Assembly (NCBI GenBank): GCA_035629175.1
Contig: DASPIL010000007.1
Coordinates: forward strand, 1-46,948
Direction: 5' to 3'
Length of the DNA: 46,948 nucleotides
Origin: Verrucomicrobiia bacterium
GTDB taxonomy: Bacteria; Verrucomicrobiota; Verrucomicrobiia; Limisphaerales; DASXHY01
Each line of letters begins with the position of its first letter. The first letter of the stretch is position 1. Below are positions 24,345-33,126 of this stretch, in pieces. The position numbers were made by a program, and so were the translations under genes. The notes under the pieces are model-generated. The model worked only from the letters and a program-made list of their open reading frames with translations, made no database searches and was not told where the DNA came from.

Positions 24345-25601
24345 ATGAGTAACAATTACATCTTCTCTTCAGAATCCGTCGGCGAAGGCCATCCCGACAA
24401 GGTCGCCGATACCATTTCCGATGCGGTTCTTGACGCGTGCCTCGCGCAGGACAAGTTCAGCCGCGTCGCCTGCGAAACCTACGTGAAGTCGAACATCGCC
24501 ATCGTTGGAGGCGAAATCACCACGAAGGCGCGGCTCGACTTCGTGAAGATCGCGCGCGATGCCATCCGCGAGATCGGTTACGTCAACGACGACGACGTTT
24601 TCCACGCTGACAAGGTGTTCGTCAATGTGATCATCACTCAGCAGTCGCCTGACATTGCGCAGGGAGTGGATGCCCGAAAAGCCAAGGGAAAGAAGACCAG
24701 CAAGCAGGGCGCCGGCGACCAGGGGCTCATGTTCGGTTACGCGTGCAATGAAACACCTGAGTTGATGCCCGCGCCGATCATGTTCGCACATCGCCTCGGC
24801 CGCGAATTGACCAACCTGCGGAAGCGCGGCGACGTCGCCTGGTTGCGTCCCGACGCGAAATCGCAGGTGTCCGTCGTTTATGAAAACGACAAGCCGGTCG
24901 CGATCTCCAATGTCGTCATTTCAACACAGCATGCAGCGGACGTTGACCATGCCGAGATTGAGAAATACTGCATTGAGAAGGTCATCAGGAAAGTCCTGCC
25001 CGCGAAGCTGCTCACCGAGAAAACCGAGTTTCTCATCAACCCCACGGGCCGTTTTGTTGTGGGCGGACCTCAGGGCGACACGGGTTTGACCGGGCGCAAG
25101 ATCATTGTGGACACCTACGGCGGCATGGGCCGTCACGGGGGCGGCGCATTCAGCGGGAAGGATCCGACAAAGGTCGATCGCAGTGCGGCTTACATGGGAC
25201 GATGGGTGGCCAAGAATATTGTGGCGGCCGAATTGGCAAGCCGATGCGAACTGCAGTTCGCGTACGCGATTGGGCATCCTGACCCCGTCAGCGTGCACGT
25301 GGAAACATTTGGAACCAACACTGTTGACCGGGAGCAAATCGTTCGCGCTGTCAACCGCGTGTTCAGCTTCCAGCCGGCCGACATCATCGAACAGCTCGAC
25401 CTGCGCCGGCCGATTTATTCCAAGACCACCAACTACGGCCACTTTGGCAAGAACGACGCCGCGATCACGTGGGAGAAAACCGACAAGGTGGACGCCCTGC
25501 TGAAGGCGATCGGCCGCGGAAAATCCGTGGGCGTCACGACTTCGCTCAAGAAGTCCGCGCTCGTCAACGGCCGTTCTTCCCGAGCCCAGCTGAGCGCTTA
25601 A
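24345..25601 (+). CDS. metK: S-adenosylmethionine synthetase
   Basis: A 418-aa enzyme that makes S-adenosylmethionine from methionine and ATP. Signatures are [20 protein letters not shown] at the N-terminus, [12 protein letters not shown] in the middle, and [19 protein letters not shown], the phosphate-binding loop. [20 protein letters not shown] near the C-terminal domain is also conserved. A short Lys-rich insertion ([12 protein letters not shown]) precedes the GAGDQG motif. Length is slightly above the common 385-400 aa. No Shine-Dalgarno is seen before the ATG. It is followed 37 bp later by ahcY, giving the adjacent SAM-making and SAH-removing steps in one probable operon. Confidence 0.97.
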   Translation: MSNNYIFSSESVGEGHPDKVADTISDAVLDACLAQDKFSRVACETYVKSNIAIVGGEITTKARLDFVKIARDAIREIGYVNDDDVFHADKVFVNVIITQQSPDIAQGVDARKAKGKKTSKQGAGDQGLMFGYACNETPELMPAPIMFAHRLGRELTNLRKRGDVAWLRPDAKSQVSVVYENDKPVAISNVVISTQHAADVDHAEIEKYCIEKVIRKVLPAKLLTEKTEFLINPTGRFVVGGPQGDTGLTGRKIIVDTYGGMGRHGGGAFSGKDPTKVDRSAAYMGRWVAKNIVAAELASRCELQFAYAIGHPDPVSVHVETFGTNTVDREQIVRAVNRVFSFQPADIIEQLDLRRPIYSKTTNYGHFGKNDAAITWEKTDKVDALLKAIGRGKSVGVTTSLKKSALVNGRSSRAQLSA

Positions 25602-25638
25602 TCGATAACGAGCTTTAAGAACCCAACACATTTATTCT

Positions 25639-27126
25639 ATGGCGAAAATCAAATTATCCGAATCCCGCCGCGCGAAGCCGTCAAAGGCCTCGGTTGCAGC
25701 GCCGAAGAACGGCAACGGGTCCAGGCAGGACTTTGCCGTGCGCGACCTCTCGCTCGCGGAATGGGGCCGCAAGACCATCGAGGTTTCCGAACACGAAATG
25801 CCGGGCCTCATGGCAATTCGCAAAAAGTACGGCCCGCAAAAGCCGCTCAAAGGCGTGCGCGTCACGGGTTCCCTGCACATGACGATCGAGACTGCGATTC
25901 TCATTGAGACTCTCGTCGATCTCGGCGCGTCGGTGCGCTGGGCCAGCTGCAACATTTTCAGCACACAGGATCACGCTGCGGCTGCGGTTGCTGCCGTCGG
26001 CATTCCCGTCTTCGCCCACAAGGGCGAAACGCTCGAGGAATATTGGGACTTCACCCTTGCGGCACTCACCCATCCCGGGAACAAGGGACCGCAGCTGATC
26101 GTGGACGACGGCGGCGACGCCACCCTGCTCATTCACAAGGGCTACGAACTCGAGAATGGCAGCGACTGGGTCAACTCGCCGAGCGACAACCATGAAGTTG
26201 CCGTGATCAAGGCGCTGCTCAAGCGCGTGGCCAAGGAACGGCCCGGTTTCTGGCATGAAGTTGTCAAAGACTGGAAGGGAGTTTCAGAAGAAACCACTAC
26301 GGGCGTTCATCGCCTTTACCAGATGCTCGAACAGGGAAAACTCCTCGTGCCGGCCATCAACGTCAATGACTCGGTCACGAAGTCCAAGTTCGACAATCTC
26401 TACGGCTGCCGTGAATCCCTGGCTGATGGCATCAAGCGGGCAACCGACGTCATGATCGCAGGCAAGGTGGCGGTCGTTTGCGGTTACGGCGACGTCGGCA
26501 AAGGCAGCGCCCATTCGCTTCGCGGATTCGGCGCGCGCGTGATCGTGACTGAGATTGATCCGATCAATGCCCTTCAGGCCGCAATGGAAGGCTTCGAAGT
26601 CACGACTCTGGAAGATACGCTGGGCACAGGTGACATCTATGTCACCACAACTGGAAACTGCGACGTGATCACGCTGGAGCACATCCAGAAGATGAAGGAC
26701 CAGGCGATCGTTTGTAATATCGGGCACTTCGACAATGAGATTCAGGTGGATCGTTTGAACAACCTCAAAGGCGTGAAGAAGATCAACGTGAAGCCGCAGT
26801 ATGACAAATACGTGCTGCCGAACGGCCGCTCGATTTATCTCCTCGCGGAAGGCCGCCTGGTGAACCTGGGATGCGCCACGGGGCACCCAAGCTTCGTCAT
26901 GTCGAACAGCTTCACGAACCAATGTCTCGCGCAATTGGATCTGTGGAAGAATCGCAACACGAACAAGGTCGGCGTCTACCGGCTTCCCAAGCATTTGGAC
27001 GAGGAAGTGGCGCGTCTGCATCTTGAACGCATCGGCGTCAAGCTCACCAAGCTGTCGAAGAAGCAGGCTGAGTATTTGGGTGTTCCGCCCGAAGGACCCT
27101 ACAAGCCAGAGCACTACCGCTACTGA
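25639..27126 (+). CDS. ahcY: Adenosylhomocysteinase (SAH hydrolase)
   Basis: A 495-aa NAD-dependent hydrolase that splits S-adenosylhomocysteine into adenosine and homocysteine, relieving product inhibition of methyltransferases. Motifs include [43 protein letters not shown] and the NAD-binding [13 protein letters not shown] (about 282-294). [12 protein letters not shown] and the C-terminal [11 protein letters not shown] follow. The about 40 aa insertion present in many bacterial and eukaryotic forms is included (near GITGV-like region and around [14 protein letters not shown]). The N-terminus has 30 extra basic residues. A perfect terminator follows. Together with metK it forms the SAM cycle core. 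Confidence 0.97.
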   Translation: MAKIKLSESRRAKPSKASVAAPKNGNGSRQDFAVRDLSLAEWGRKTIEVSEHEMPGLMAIRKKYGPQKPLKGVRVTGSLHMTIETAILIETLVDLGASVRWASCNIFSTQDHAAAAVAAVGIPVFAHKGETLEEYWDFTLAALTHPGNKGPQLIVDDGGDATLLIHKGYELENGSDWVNSPSDNHEVAVIKALLKRVAKERPGFWHEVVKDWKGVSEETTTGVHRLYQMLEQGKLLVPAINVNDSVTKSKFDNLYGCRESLADGIKRATDVMIAGKVAVVCGYGDVGKGSAHSLRGFGARVIVTEIDPINALQAAMEGFEVTTLEDTLGTGDIYVTTTGNCDVITLEHIQKMKDQAIVCNIGHFDNEIQVDRLNNLKGVKKINVKPQYDKYVLPNGRSIYLLAEGRLVNLGCATGHPSFVMSNSFTNQCLAQLDLWKNRNTNKVGVYRLPKHLDEEVARLHLERIGVKLTKLSKKQAEYLGVPPEGPYKPEHYRY

Positions 27127-27142
27127 ACGACGGATTTACAAT

Positions 27143-27175
27143 AAAGGCGAACGGGAAACCGTTCGCCTTTTTTTT
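27143..27175 (+). terminator. Rho-independent terminator after ahcY
   Basis: AAAGGCGAACGG (27143-27154), loop GAAA, CCGTTCGCCTTT (27159-27170), then further Ts to 27175. The stem is 12 bp and perfect, with a GNRA tetraloop and a run of eight Ts on the plus strand. It ends the metK-ahcY transcript, 16 bp after the ahcY stop. Confidence 0.95.
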
Positions 27176-27264
27176 GCGCGGCATTAATGCCAGGTCAATG
27201 CGTGGACAAAGCGACGCGTCAGTTCGGACGGTCTGAAGCAGCCTCACGGACGGCGCGCCTCATT

Positions 27265-27813
27265 TCATGCCTTGGCGTGTTCGGATAGATACATGCCGAT
27301 TTCTTGAGGGAGCGCTTTCAGGATTGTTTGTGCCATCCGCTCCTCGTCACGAATGATTGTGCGGCAGGTTTCGGCGATCTGATTCAATCCAGCACGCTCC
27401 GCCGCGGCAGCCAATGCCGTGTAACAGGCGATTTCGAAATGTTCCATTGAATAGGAATCCAGAAGGTCCTTGATCTCCTCATCCCGCGCAAACATGGTCG
27501 CCGCTCCCTTCGCCGTTTGCGCCATCATTCCCATCCCAGTCTTCAGCGTGGAAGTGTCAGTGCCGAGCGACTGGAGCGCCGCTCGCACCGCTTCCGCGTG
27601 TTGGCGCGTTTCCTCCAGGTGCATCCGCGCCCGCTCGCGCACAGTTGGGCTTGCGTCATTGTTTTCGGATTGCTTCTTCAACGCGCCTTCGAGCCCGCGT
27701 TCCATGGCATATGCATCCCTAAGCCAATCCACGATTTCGTCCTGCACTTCGTTTTGGTCCATTCGACCGCGTGTTCCATTTGTGCCCTGGGTTTCCTGAT
27801 GTCTTGGTTTCAT
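27265..27813 (-). CDS. Ferritin-like DUF892 (YciE-type) protein
   Basis: A 182-aa all-helical protein of the YciE/DUF892 ferritin-like superfamily, induced by stress in several bacteria and of unproven function. Helix pattern and residues fit: EIVDWLRDAYAMERGLEGALKK, HLEETRQHAEAVRAALQSLG, then MMAQTAKGAATMF, EHFEIACYTALAAAAERAG and TIIRDEERMAQTILKALPQE. The E...ExxH di-metal ligands are in MHLEETRQHAE and SMEHFEIACY. The ATG at 27813 has AAGG nine bases upstream; a later ATG at 27762 is possible and would drop 17 polar residues. Convergent with ahcY; divergent from the TIR gene 241 bp away. Confidence 0.87.
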   Translation of the reverse strand: MKPRHQETQGTNGTRGRMDQNEVQDEIVDWLRDAYAMERGLEGALKKQSENNDASPTVRERARMHLEETRQHAEAVRAALQSLGTDTSTLKTGMGMMAQTAKGAATMFARDEEIKDLLDSYSMEHFEIACYTALAAAAERAGLNQIAETCRTIIRDEERMAQTILKALPQEIGMYLSEHAKA

Positions 27814-28054
27814 TGTGATGACCTTAAATGTTGTTGATGGTTGATCTTACCGGGTGCTTGACCTTGCCGGCTTTCGCGAGAGCGTCCGGTTGAGGACACT
27901 AACTCCGCACTGCTGTGCGCCTCCACTGGGGTGTTGCCCCACAATCCGAGACGCCCTTCCCGCTTGCCGCAGCCACTTGTTCCTCTAACATCGCGGCAAC
28001 ACCTGACGCAGCTCGACGACCGTTGACATCCCATGGCTCACGGCATTGAACATC

Positions 28055-28915
28055 ATGACCTCCGATCCTGCTGAGCAGTTCCATGCTTTCCTGAGTCACA
28101 ACAGCCGGAACAAACCGGCCGTTCGCGACCTGAAGAATGGCCTTTGCCAGGCGCAATTGAACGTCTGGCTCGATGAGGACGAGTTGCGTCCTGGCGTTCC
28201 GTGGCAGGAACTTCTCGAGGCCGGAATTCGCGCTTCTCACAGCGTTGTGGTCATCGTTGGCGCCGACGGTCTGGGTCCGTGGGAAGATGAGGAAATGCAG
28301 GGAGCGCTGATCCTCGCCGTCCGCGACAAGCGGCCCGTAATTCCCGTGTTGCTTCCAGGATGTCCCGATGCGCCGAAGCTTCCGCTGTTCCTGGGCAATC
28401 GTACTTGGGTGGACCTGCGCAACGGCGTGACGGAGGACGGCCTGGCCCGCTTGATGTGGGGCATCACGGGAAAGAAACCCGGCCGGCGCAAACCTGAGCC
28501 ACCGCCGATTCCCGTTCCGTCCCCGAGTCCAGAGCCTTACCCTCCCGGACCCCTGCCCGCGCCTGCTCCAGGACCGCAGCCTGCGCCCGCGACTTTGAAC
28601 CAGCTTCTCGCCGGCAATTGGCAGGTGCAGATTCAAGTTCCGTACGCTCCAGGGGTGATGGGGCAATTGTCACTCCAGATCTTTCCGAACAATGTGTTTC
28701 GCGGAACATTGATGTCTCCAATGGGCGTGACGCAAGTGGAGGGGCACTGGCAGACCAACCCGCTGCTGAACCAGATCGGCCTTCAAGGCATCCAAACAGA
28801 CGGTTATCAAACCATTCCGTACGCTGTTTTGGTGCAGGTCACATTTTGCAATCCGCAGCAGATTGTGGGAATCACCAGCATGGGAGAACAGGTCACCTGG
28901 ACGCGCACAGGCTAG
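28055..28915 (+). CDS. TIR-domain protein with proline-rich linker and C-terminal beta domain
   Basis: A 286-aa protein. A TIR domain covers residues about 7-138 (HAFLSHNSRNKPAVRDLK, VWLDEDELRPGVPWQ, VVIVGADGLGPWEDEEMQGA, VIPVLLPG, FLGNRTWVDLRNG). The conserved acidic WEDEE (76-80) has the position of the catalytic Glu of NAD-cleaving TIRs. A Pro/Ser-rich linker (about 146-180) leads to a 105-residue beta-rich domain (NWQVQIQVPYAPGVMGQL to VTWTRTG) I do not recognise, holding a Cys at 265. The start is the ATG at 28055, three codons after an alternative TTG. Such TIRs occur in stress or phage-defence NADases and in scaffold proteins, but no partner gene adjoins. Function not assigned. Confidence 0.85.
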   Translation: MTSDPAEQFHAFLSHNSRNKPAVRDLKNGLCQAQLNVWLDEDELRPGVPWQELLEAGIRASHSVVVIVGADGLGPWEDEEMQGALILAVRDKRPVIPVLLPGCPDAPKLPLFLGNRTWVDLRNGVTEDGLARLMWGITGKKPGRRKPEPPPIPVPSPSPEPYPPGPLPAPAPGPQPAPATLNQLLAGNWQVQIQVPYAPGVMGQLSLQIFPNNVFRGTLMSPMGVTQVEGHWQTNPLLNQIGLQGIQTDGYQTIPYAVLVQVTFCNPQQIVGITSMGEQVTWTRTG

Positions 28916-28966
28916 GTCTTCGGTCAATTTTGCCGCGCCTCGGGCAAACGCTCTTCCGTCAAGCAA

Positions 28967-28998
28967 AAGACCTCCGCCGGACTGCCGGCGGAGGTCTT
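28967..28998 (-). terminator. Terminator hairpin at the 3' end of the LamG-type gene
   Basis: AAGACCTCCGCCGG (28967-28980), loop ACTG, CCGGCGGAGGTCTT (28985-28998): a 14-bp perfect stem. On the minus strand it is followed by TTTTGCTTG, so it best terminates the LamG-type gene (stop at 29041). It may act in both directions, since the TIR gene ends at 28915 on the other strand. Confidence 0.85.
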
Positions 28999-29040
28999 GC
29001 GATTTACTAAGTGCCGCTGAACTTCTCAGCGGCTGTGACA

Positions 29041-31506
29041 TCAAGGCCAGACGAGCCGGTAATATCCCGTGTCGCTGGCGCCGATGGTTCCATCGTTGTA
29101 GGTCGTCACGTCTCCGCCGGACGCAACTCCTGTAGCCACGGTCGTCCAGGCTGGCTCAGTCAAGGAGAGCTTGCGTTGAACGCTGTACGTGTTCAGTCCG
29201 AACATGGATCCGAGCGAGTTCCAGCGGATCGTAACGCCACTGGGATTCCGCACGATCGATGTGAGATCAAACAGCTTCGGGATCGAGCCGCTGAAACCAT
29301 TGCGGCTCAGGTAGAAATCATCCACGGCAATCATGTTGGTGGCGAAGTACGCCCCAGCGACACCCGTGTTGAAGTCTTCGTCAGCAATGCTCACGAACAT
29401 CTTGTCCAGGAATGGCGTGGGATTGTCAGTGACCTGATTGAATCCGATGTAATCGCGATTTCCCTGGAAGTTCGTGAACAGGAGCGTGCGCGTCGTTTCG
29501 CCCTGCTTCTGCAACCAGACGGAGAACAGCGGTTCATCGATCGTCATCGTGGTGGTGTCCTGGTTTGTGAACGCGCGCGTGTTACGATTCTGAATATCCA
29601 TCCAGACATAGTAGTTGACGTTCGTCTCCAAGCCGTTCGGGTTTACCGACGCGATGTACGAGTAATTGTTGGTCACTCCCGCGCCGCCGTAATCCTGCGC
29701 CCGCAGATCAAAGGGCCCACCGGCGAACTGCTGGCCGCCGTCCCGGACGATCGAGATGAACGGACCCACGTTTCCTGCCCCCGCAATGCCGCCCGTTCCA
29801 ACGAGAGGTCCAATCAGGTTTGCGTCAGTCAACCCGATCGCAGCATCGAGGTCGCTCGTCAACCCCTGAACCGGGCCCGGTTCGCGCAACGAGAAGCGGA
29901 AGAAGAGCGTGCTGCTGTCGCCTGGCTCCATTGTGAGTGTATTGAGCCGTGCATAGGACAGCGCGCCTCGCGTATTGAAGCCCAGCGTCCCGGCGGCGTT
30001 CAGGTCGTAGCCGCTGCGGGGTGTCAGGACCTTATTCGTTCCGCCGCCGGTATTCAAAGTCACGACGTTCCAACGGTCCTTGTTTCCAGCGAAGTCCGAT
30101 TGTGCGGAAACCCAGCCGTTTCCGCTGATGCCGTTGACTGTGTCGCTAAACAATCCATCGAAACGCTGCACAAGGTGCCAATCCGCCTTGACACCGGGGA
30201 ATGAGCGGACGCTGACGCTTGCGGATTTGTCTGTCACAAATCCGTTATGCGCCGTCAGCGTGAAGTTGTAAGTCTGGTTCCCGGTCAGGACAATGTTCGT
30301 GGAGCCGATCAATCCCAACGCCGAGACGTCGCCCACACCAGTGATGACAATACTTCCAGGCGCCGTGCTGACTCCCTGCAGATTCCAGCTCAGCGTCACC
30401 TGATCTCCGGAAGCAACTTCGGCGAAGCTGGCTGTGAAGGAAACAATGTTGATAACGTTGGTGTTGAACGGCAAACCGGGAAGGCCATTCGTCATGACAA
30501 ACTGAATCTCTTCCGGCGACAACGCCCTGTTCCACATGGCCACGTCATCGATCTGGCAGGGCGCTCCCGCCGTAATTCCCCCGCGCTTGAAGCCGCCAAA
30601 GGCGGTGGATCCAGTCTTATACATGCCAGGGAACACCCAGCTCACATAACCCCGCGGCGGAGGGTTCGACACCCCTGCAGAAGGATAAACGTTGGTCGTG
30701 TAGTAAGCGTTCGTCGTATAGACGTAAGGCAGCACGGCGGGATTTCCGTAGAAGTCGACTTGCTGGGTCCCATCCTGGGCAGGACCCGTATCCAGCACGC
30801 CGTCCACATAAACGTTGTAACTGCCATTGGTGTCGCGCGTAAGCGTCAACATGCGCCACGATCCATCCAAAACCGGCAATGACGTGTTATGGCTGCCCTG
30901 CACCCGCTGGCCAATTGTGGGTGTTTGAAAGGTGCCGTCTTCCAGGGTGACCTGCGTCGCTCCCGCCGTATTGTCGCGAAGGAGGAAGTAGGCACGGCTT
31001 GCAGGAACGCCATCGGCATTCCGCACGCCGATCAGCCACAGCGGACCGTTTTGCGCGCCCGTGTTGTCGGCTTCACCGAAGAAACGTCGGTCGACAGGCG
31101 ACGCTGCGCCATCCAGCTTGATCCACATGTTCATCGTGTAGGTCCGCTGATTGGCAAGCGGGAGGAAATCGCCTTCGCCCGTCAGCGCGTCCATTCCGGT
31201 GGACGGGTAATAAAGGACGGTCGCGCCAGGAGATTGGGTCAGGTTAAAACAGTTGCTCACGGCGTTGCCGGGGCGGGTGGATGCGATGATGTTCGCGGCG
31301 GAGGTGGCGGGGCTCAGGAGCAAATCCCGGCGGCCGAGCAGGTCGGGAGTGGAGGCGCCATCTGGATTCAGGAAATCCAGCGGATAAAATGCCACGAGAC
31401 CGTTGGTCGCCTGTTGGAAGGTGACCTGGCCGTGGCTCGATGCGACGAGCGCGCATGATGCTGCCAGGGCGGCAGCCAGCATGCGACGGGGGTTTGTTGT
31501 TTTCAT
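29041..31506 (-). CDS. Exported LamG/concanavalin-like surface protein
   Basis: An 821-aa exported protein. A signal peptide (MLAAALAASCALVASSHGQ) is followed by a LamG-like jelly-roll domain at about 35-345, with LVAFYPLDF, LPLANQRTYTMNMWIKLDGA, WRMLTLTRDTNGSYNVYVDGV and IDDVAMWNRALSPEEIQFVM. Then come an Ig-like segment (IVSFTASFAEVASGDQVTLS) and a second long region whose fold I do not recognise. It ends in a fibronectin-like tail (FDLTSIVRNPSGVTIRWN). Probably a surface or secreted carbohydrate-binding or adhesion protein. The start ATG at 31506 gives the signal peptide; 24 additional residues upstream do not fit. Last gene of a minus-strand run from uxuA. Confidence 0.85.
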   Translation of the reverse strand: MKTTNPRRMLAAALAASCALVASSHGQVTFQQATNGLVAFYPLDFLNPDGASTPDLLGRRDLLLSPATSAANIIASTRPGNAVSNCFNLTQSPGATVLYYPSTGMDALTGEGDFLPLANQRTYTMNMWIKLDGAASPVDRRFFGEADNTGAQNGPLWLIGVRNADGVPASRAYFLLRDNTAGATQVTLEDGTFQTPTIGQRVQGSHNTSLPVLDGSWRMLTLTRDTNGSYNVYVDGVLDTGPAQDGTQQVDFYGNPAVLPYVYTTNAYYTTNVYPSAGVSNPPPRGYVSWVFPGMYKTGSTAFGGFKRGGITAGAPCQIDDVAMWNRALSPEEIQFVMTNGLPGLPFNTNVINIVSFTASFAEVASGDQVTLSWNLQGVSTAPGSIVITGVGDVSALGLIGSTNIVLTGNQTYNFTLTAHNGFVTDKSASVSVRSFPGVKADWHLVQRFDGLFSDTVNGISGNGWVSAQSDFAGNKDRWNVVTLNTGGGTNKVLTPRSGYDLNAAGTLGFNTRGALSYARLNTLTMEPGDSSTLFFRFSLREPGPVQGLTSDLDAAIGLTDANLIGPLVGTGGIAGAGNVGPFISIVRDGGQQFAGGPFDLRAQDYGGAGVTNNYSYIASVNPNGLETNVNYYVWMDIQNRNTRAFTNQDTTTMTIDEPLFSVWLQKQGETTRTLLFTNFQGNRDYIGFNQVTDNPTPFLDKMFVSIADEDFNTGVAGAYFATNMIAVDDFYLSRNGFSGSIPKLFDLTSIVRNPSGVTIRWNSLGSMFGLNTYSVQRKLSLTEPAWTTVATGVASGGDVTTYNDGTIGASDTGYYRLVWP

Positions 31507-31617
31507 GGTTGGATCTTGTTGCAGCTGTTGACCTTTTGATTTCAGACAGAATTGCTCAAACCGCATGGCCTTATCCACCCTCGCACCGACCTCAGCAAAG
31601 GCCGCTTAACTGAAGAC

Positions 31618-32466
31618 TTAATAAAACCAGTAAGTCGTACCGCCCGTGGTGTATACCGCGCGCACCTGCGTGGCATTCCGGCTCTCGACGTGCCCATCGG
31701 CAAATGCCGCGTTGACGCCGCTCAGTTTGCCCCCGAAAAAGTGAGCGGTGTTGGGACTGATGCTGGAGATCTCGAAAGTTGCCCCGTTGGGAGAGTTGAG
31801 GCCATTTCCCGTTCCCGATCCCGCCTTGTCACTCACGAATGGAACCAGTGACGCCGACTTGTCACTGACGGTTTTCGGCCAGCCATAGATTGCTGGGTTG
31901 GAACCTTTCGCCCAGGGAGGAACCACGGCAGGCGGCAGGGCCGAAAAGTCAGTCGGGAAGTCGTTGTCCTGCCGCCGCGGCACCCAGTAGTTGTAGTTGA
32001 GGATCAACTCGTTCGGAAAACTCCGTCGGAAATAATCCCGCAAGTCTTCAATCTTGTTCATCGGTCCGCCGCGATTCGCCACAGCCCAGTTATTGGCACC
32101 ATCGAACTCTGTCGGTCGGACCGGATCGAACCACATGGGAACAGTCAAGCCGTAGGGGATCAATGCTTCGCACATCTCAATGCCGACATCCCAGGCATAG
32201 CGCCCGCCCCCGGCTGGATCGAAGCTGGGCAATTTTCCTTTCGTGTTGTCACCAGCGTACATGTTTGCAACGAGGGTCCATTGCTTGAAATTGGAAGTGC
32301 AGTTCACCACCTTGGCCTTGAACTTTGCGCGCGAGAGCGCCGGCAGGAGCATGGCGGCAAGGATGGCAATAATAGCAATCACCACCAGCAGCTCGATCAG
32401 GGTGAAAGCAGTGCGTACAGGCTTAAGGGAGGCTGGCTTCATAGGCTTGGGCTTAGGCAGCAGCAT
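31618..32466 (-). CDS. Prepilin-type secreted protein (type II pseudopilin-like)
   Basis: A 282-aa protein with a class III signal anchor cut by prepilin peptidase ([20 protein letters not shown]). Next comes the [15 protein letters not shown] stretch common in the many pseudopilin-like proteins of Planctomycetes, Lentisphaerae and Verrucomicrobia. The C-terminus ends in [20 protein letters not shown]. This resembles the H-X9-DG associated motif, but Lys stands where His is usual. The starting ATG at 32466 overlaps the AraC gene by 14 bp; a second ATG at 32442 would avoid this. It is co-oriented with AraC and the LamG-type gene. Function unknown. Confidence 0.85.
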   Translation of the reverse strand: MLLPKPKPMKPASLKPVRTAFTLIELLVVIAIIAILAAMLLPALSRAKFKAKVVNCTSNFKQWTLVANMYAGDNTKGKLPSFDPAGGGRYAWDVGIEMCEALIPYGLTVPMWFDPVRPTEFDGANNWAVANRGGPMNKIEDLRDYFRRSFPNELILNYNYWVPRRQDNDFPTDFSALPPAVVPPWAKGSNPAIYGWPKTVSDKSASLVPFVSDKAGSGTGNGLNSPNGATFEISSISPNTAHFFGGKLSGVNAAFADGHVESRNATQVRAVYTTGGTTYWFY

Positions 32467-33064
32467 GACAGAAATCTCTCACGGCGGAATGGACGATATT
32501 CTGTTTTCCATGGAGAATTCTATTGTTCTGCGTTTTGGGGTCGGTGTCGGCGATCCAGGTTTCCGTGTCGTTCCCTGCAGCTTTCCAGGTTTCCGCGCCA
32601 GGACCTTCTGGTTGATTGGACGCGCCGCTCAAGGACCCGTCCGCGTTGCGGCTCCCATTCTGAAATTGACCGGCGCGGTAATCACTCGGCGGAACTCCAT
32701 TGATCGACTTGAACACGCGCGAAAAATAAAACGGATCGTCGTAGCCCAGCGCAGCGGCCACTTCCTTGATGTTCAACGATGTGCTTGTCAGCAGGTGACA
32801 GGCGTGGCGCATCCGCAGGCGAATGAAGTAATCAATCGGCGCGCAACCCATCATCCGCTTGAACAGCGCGAAGTAATGCGACAACGAAAGGCTGGCCATC
32901 GACGCCAGTGTCGCAGCCTGAAGCGGCTGGTCGAGATGCCGAAGCATGTAATCAAGACTCTGCTCGATCTTGCGTTCGTGATCCGAGAACCGGCCGGACA
33001 TGACAGCAGGAGCTGGAACGTCATGCTCACATCGGCCCGCAATTGTCTGAGACACATTCTTCAT
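32453..33064 (-). CDS. AraC-family transcriptional regulator
   Basis: A 203-aa regulator with an AraC-type double helix-turn-helix at about 25-135. Typical residues are [43 protein letters not shown] and [23 protein letters not shown], ending in the [19 protein letters not shown] signature. The sensing half is almost absent: only 25 residues precede the HTH, and the C-terminal 65 residues are polar and unstructured. This is short for the family, where a sugar-binding domain is usual. The ATG at 33064 was chosen over 33115. It overlaps the prepilin gene by 14 bp and follows the ROK regulator by 62 bp, so control may be shared in the same operon. Confidence 0.88.
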   Translation of the reverse strand: MKNVSQTIAGRCEHDVPAPAVMSGRFSDHERKIEQSLDYMLRHLDQPLQAATLASMASLSLSHYFALFKRMMGCAPIDYFIRLRMRHACHLLTSTSLNIKEVAAALGYDDPFYFSRVFKSINGVPPSDYRAGQFQNGSRNADGSLSGASNQPEGPGAETWKAAGNDTETWIADTDPKTQNNRILHGKQNIVHSAVRDFCHAAA

Positions 33065-33126
33065 GCGCGTTTCTTTTGTTTTCGACAAAAACAAACTCAC
33101 CAACTGCCAACACAACGGGGAACGAA

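Noticed and set aside
25602-25638. SAH riboswitch between metK and ahcY
   Set aside because: The 37-bp gap is too short and lacks the conserved motif.
28055-28915. TIR gene as part of a Thoeris or CBASS defence operon
   Set aside because: No SIR2/ThsA-like, cyclase or CD-NTase gene adjoins; neighbours are a ferritin-like protein and a LamG-type protein.
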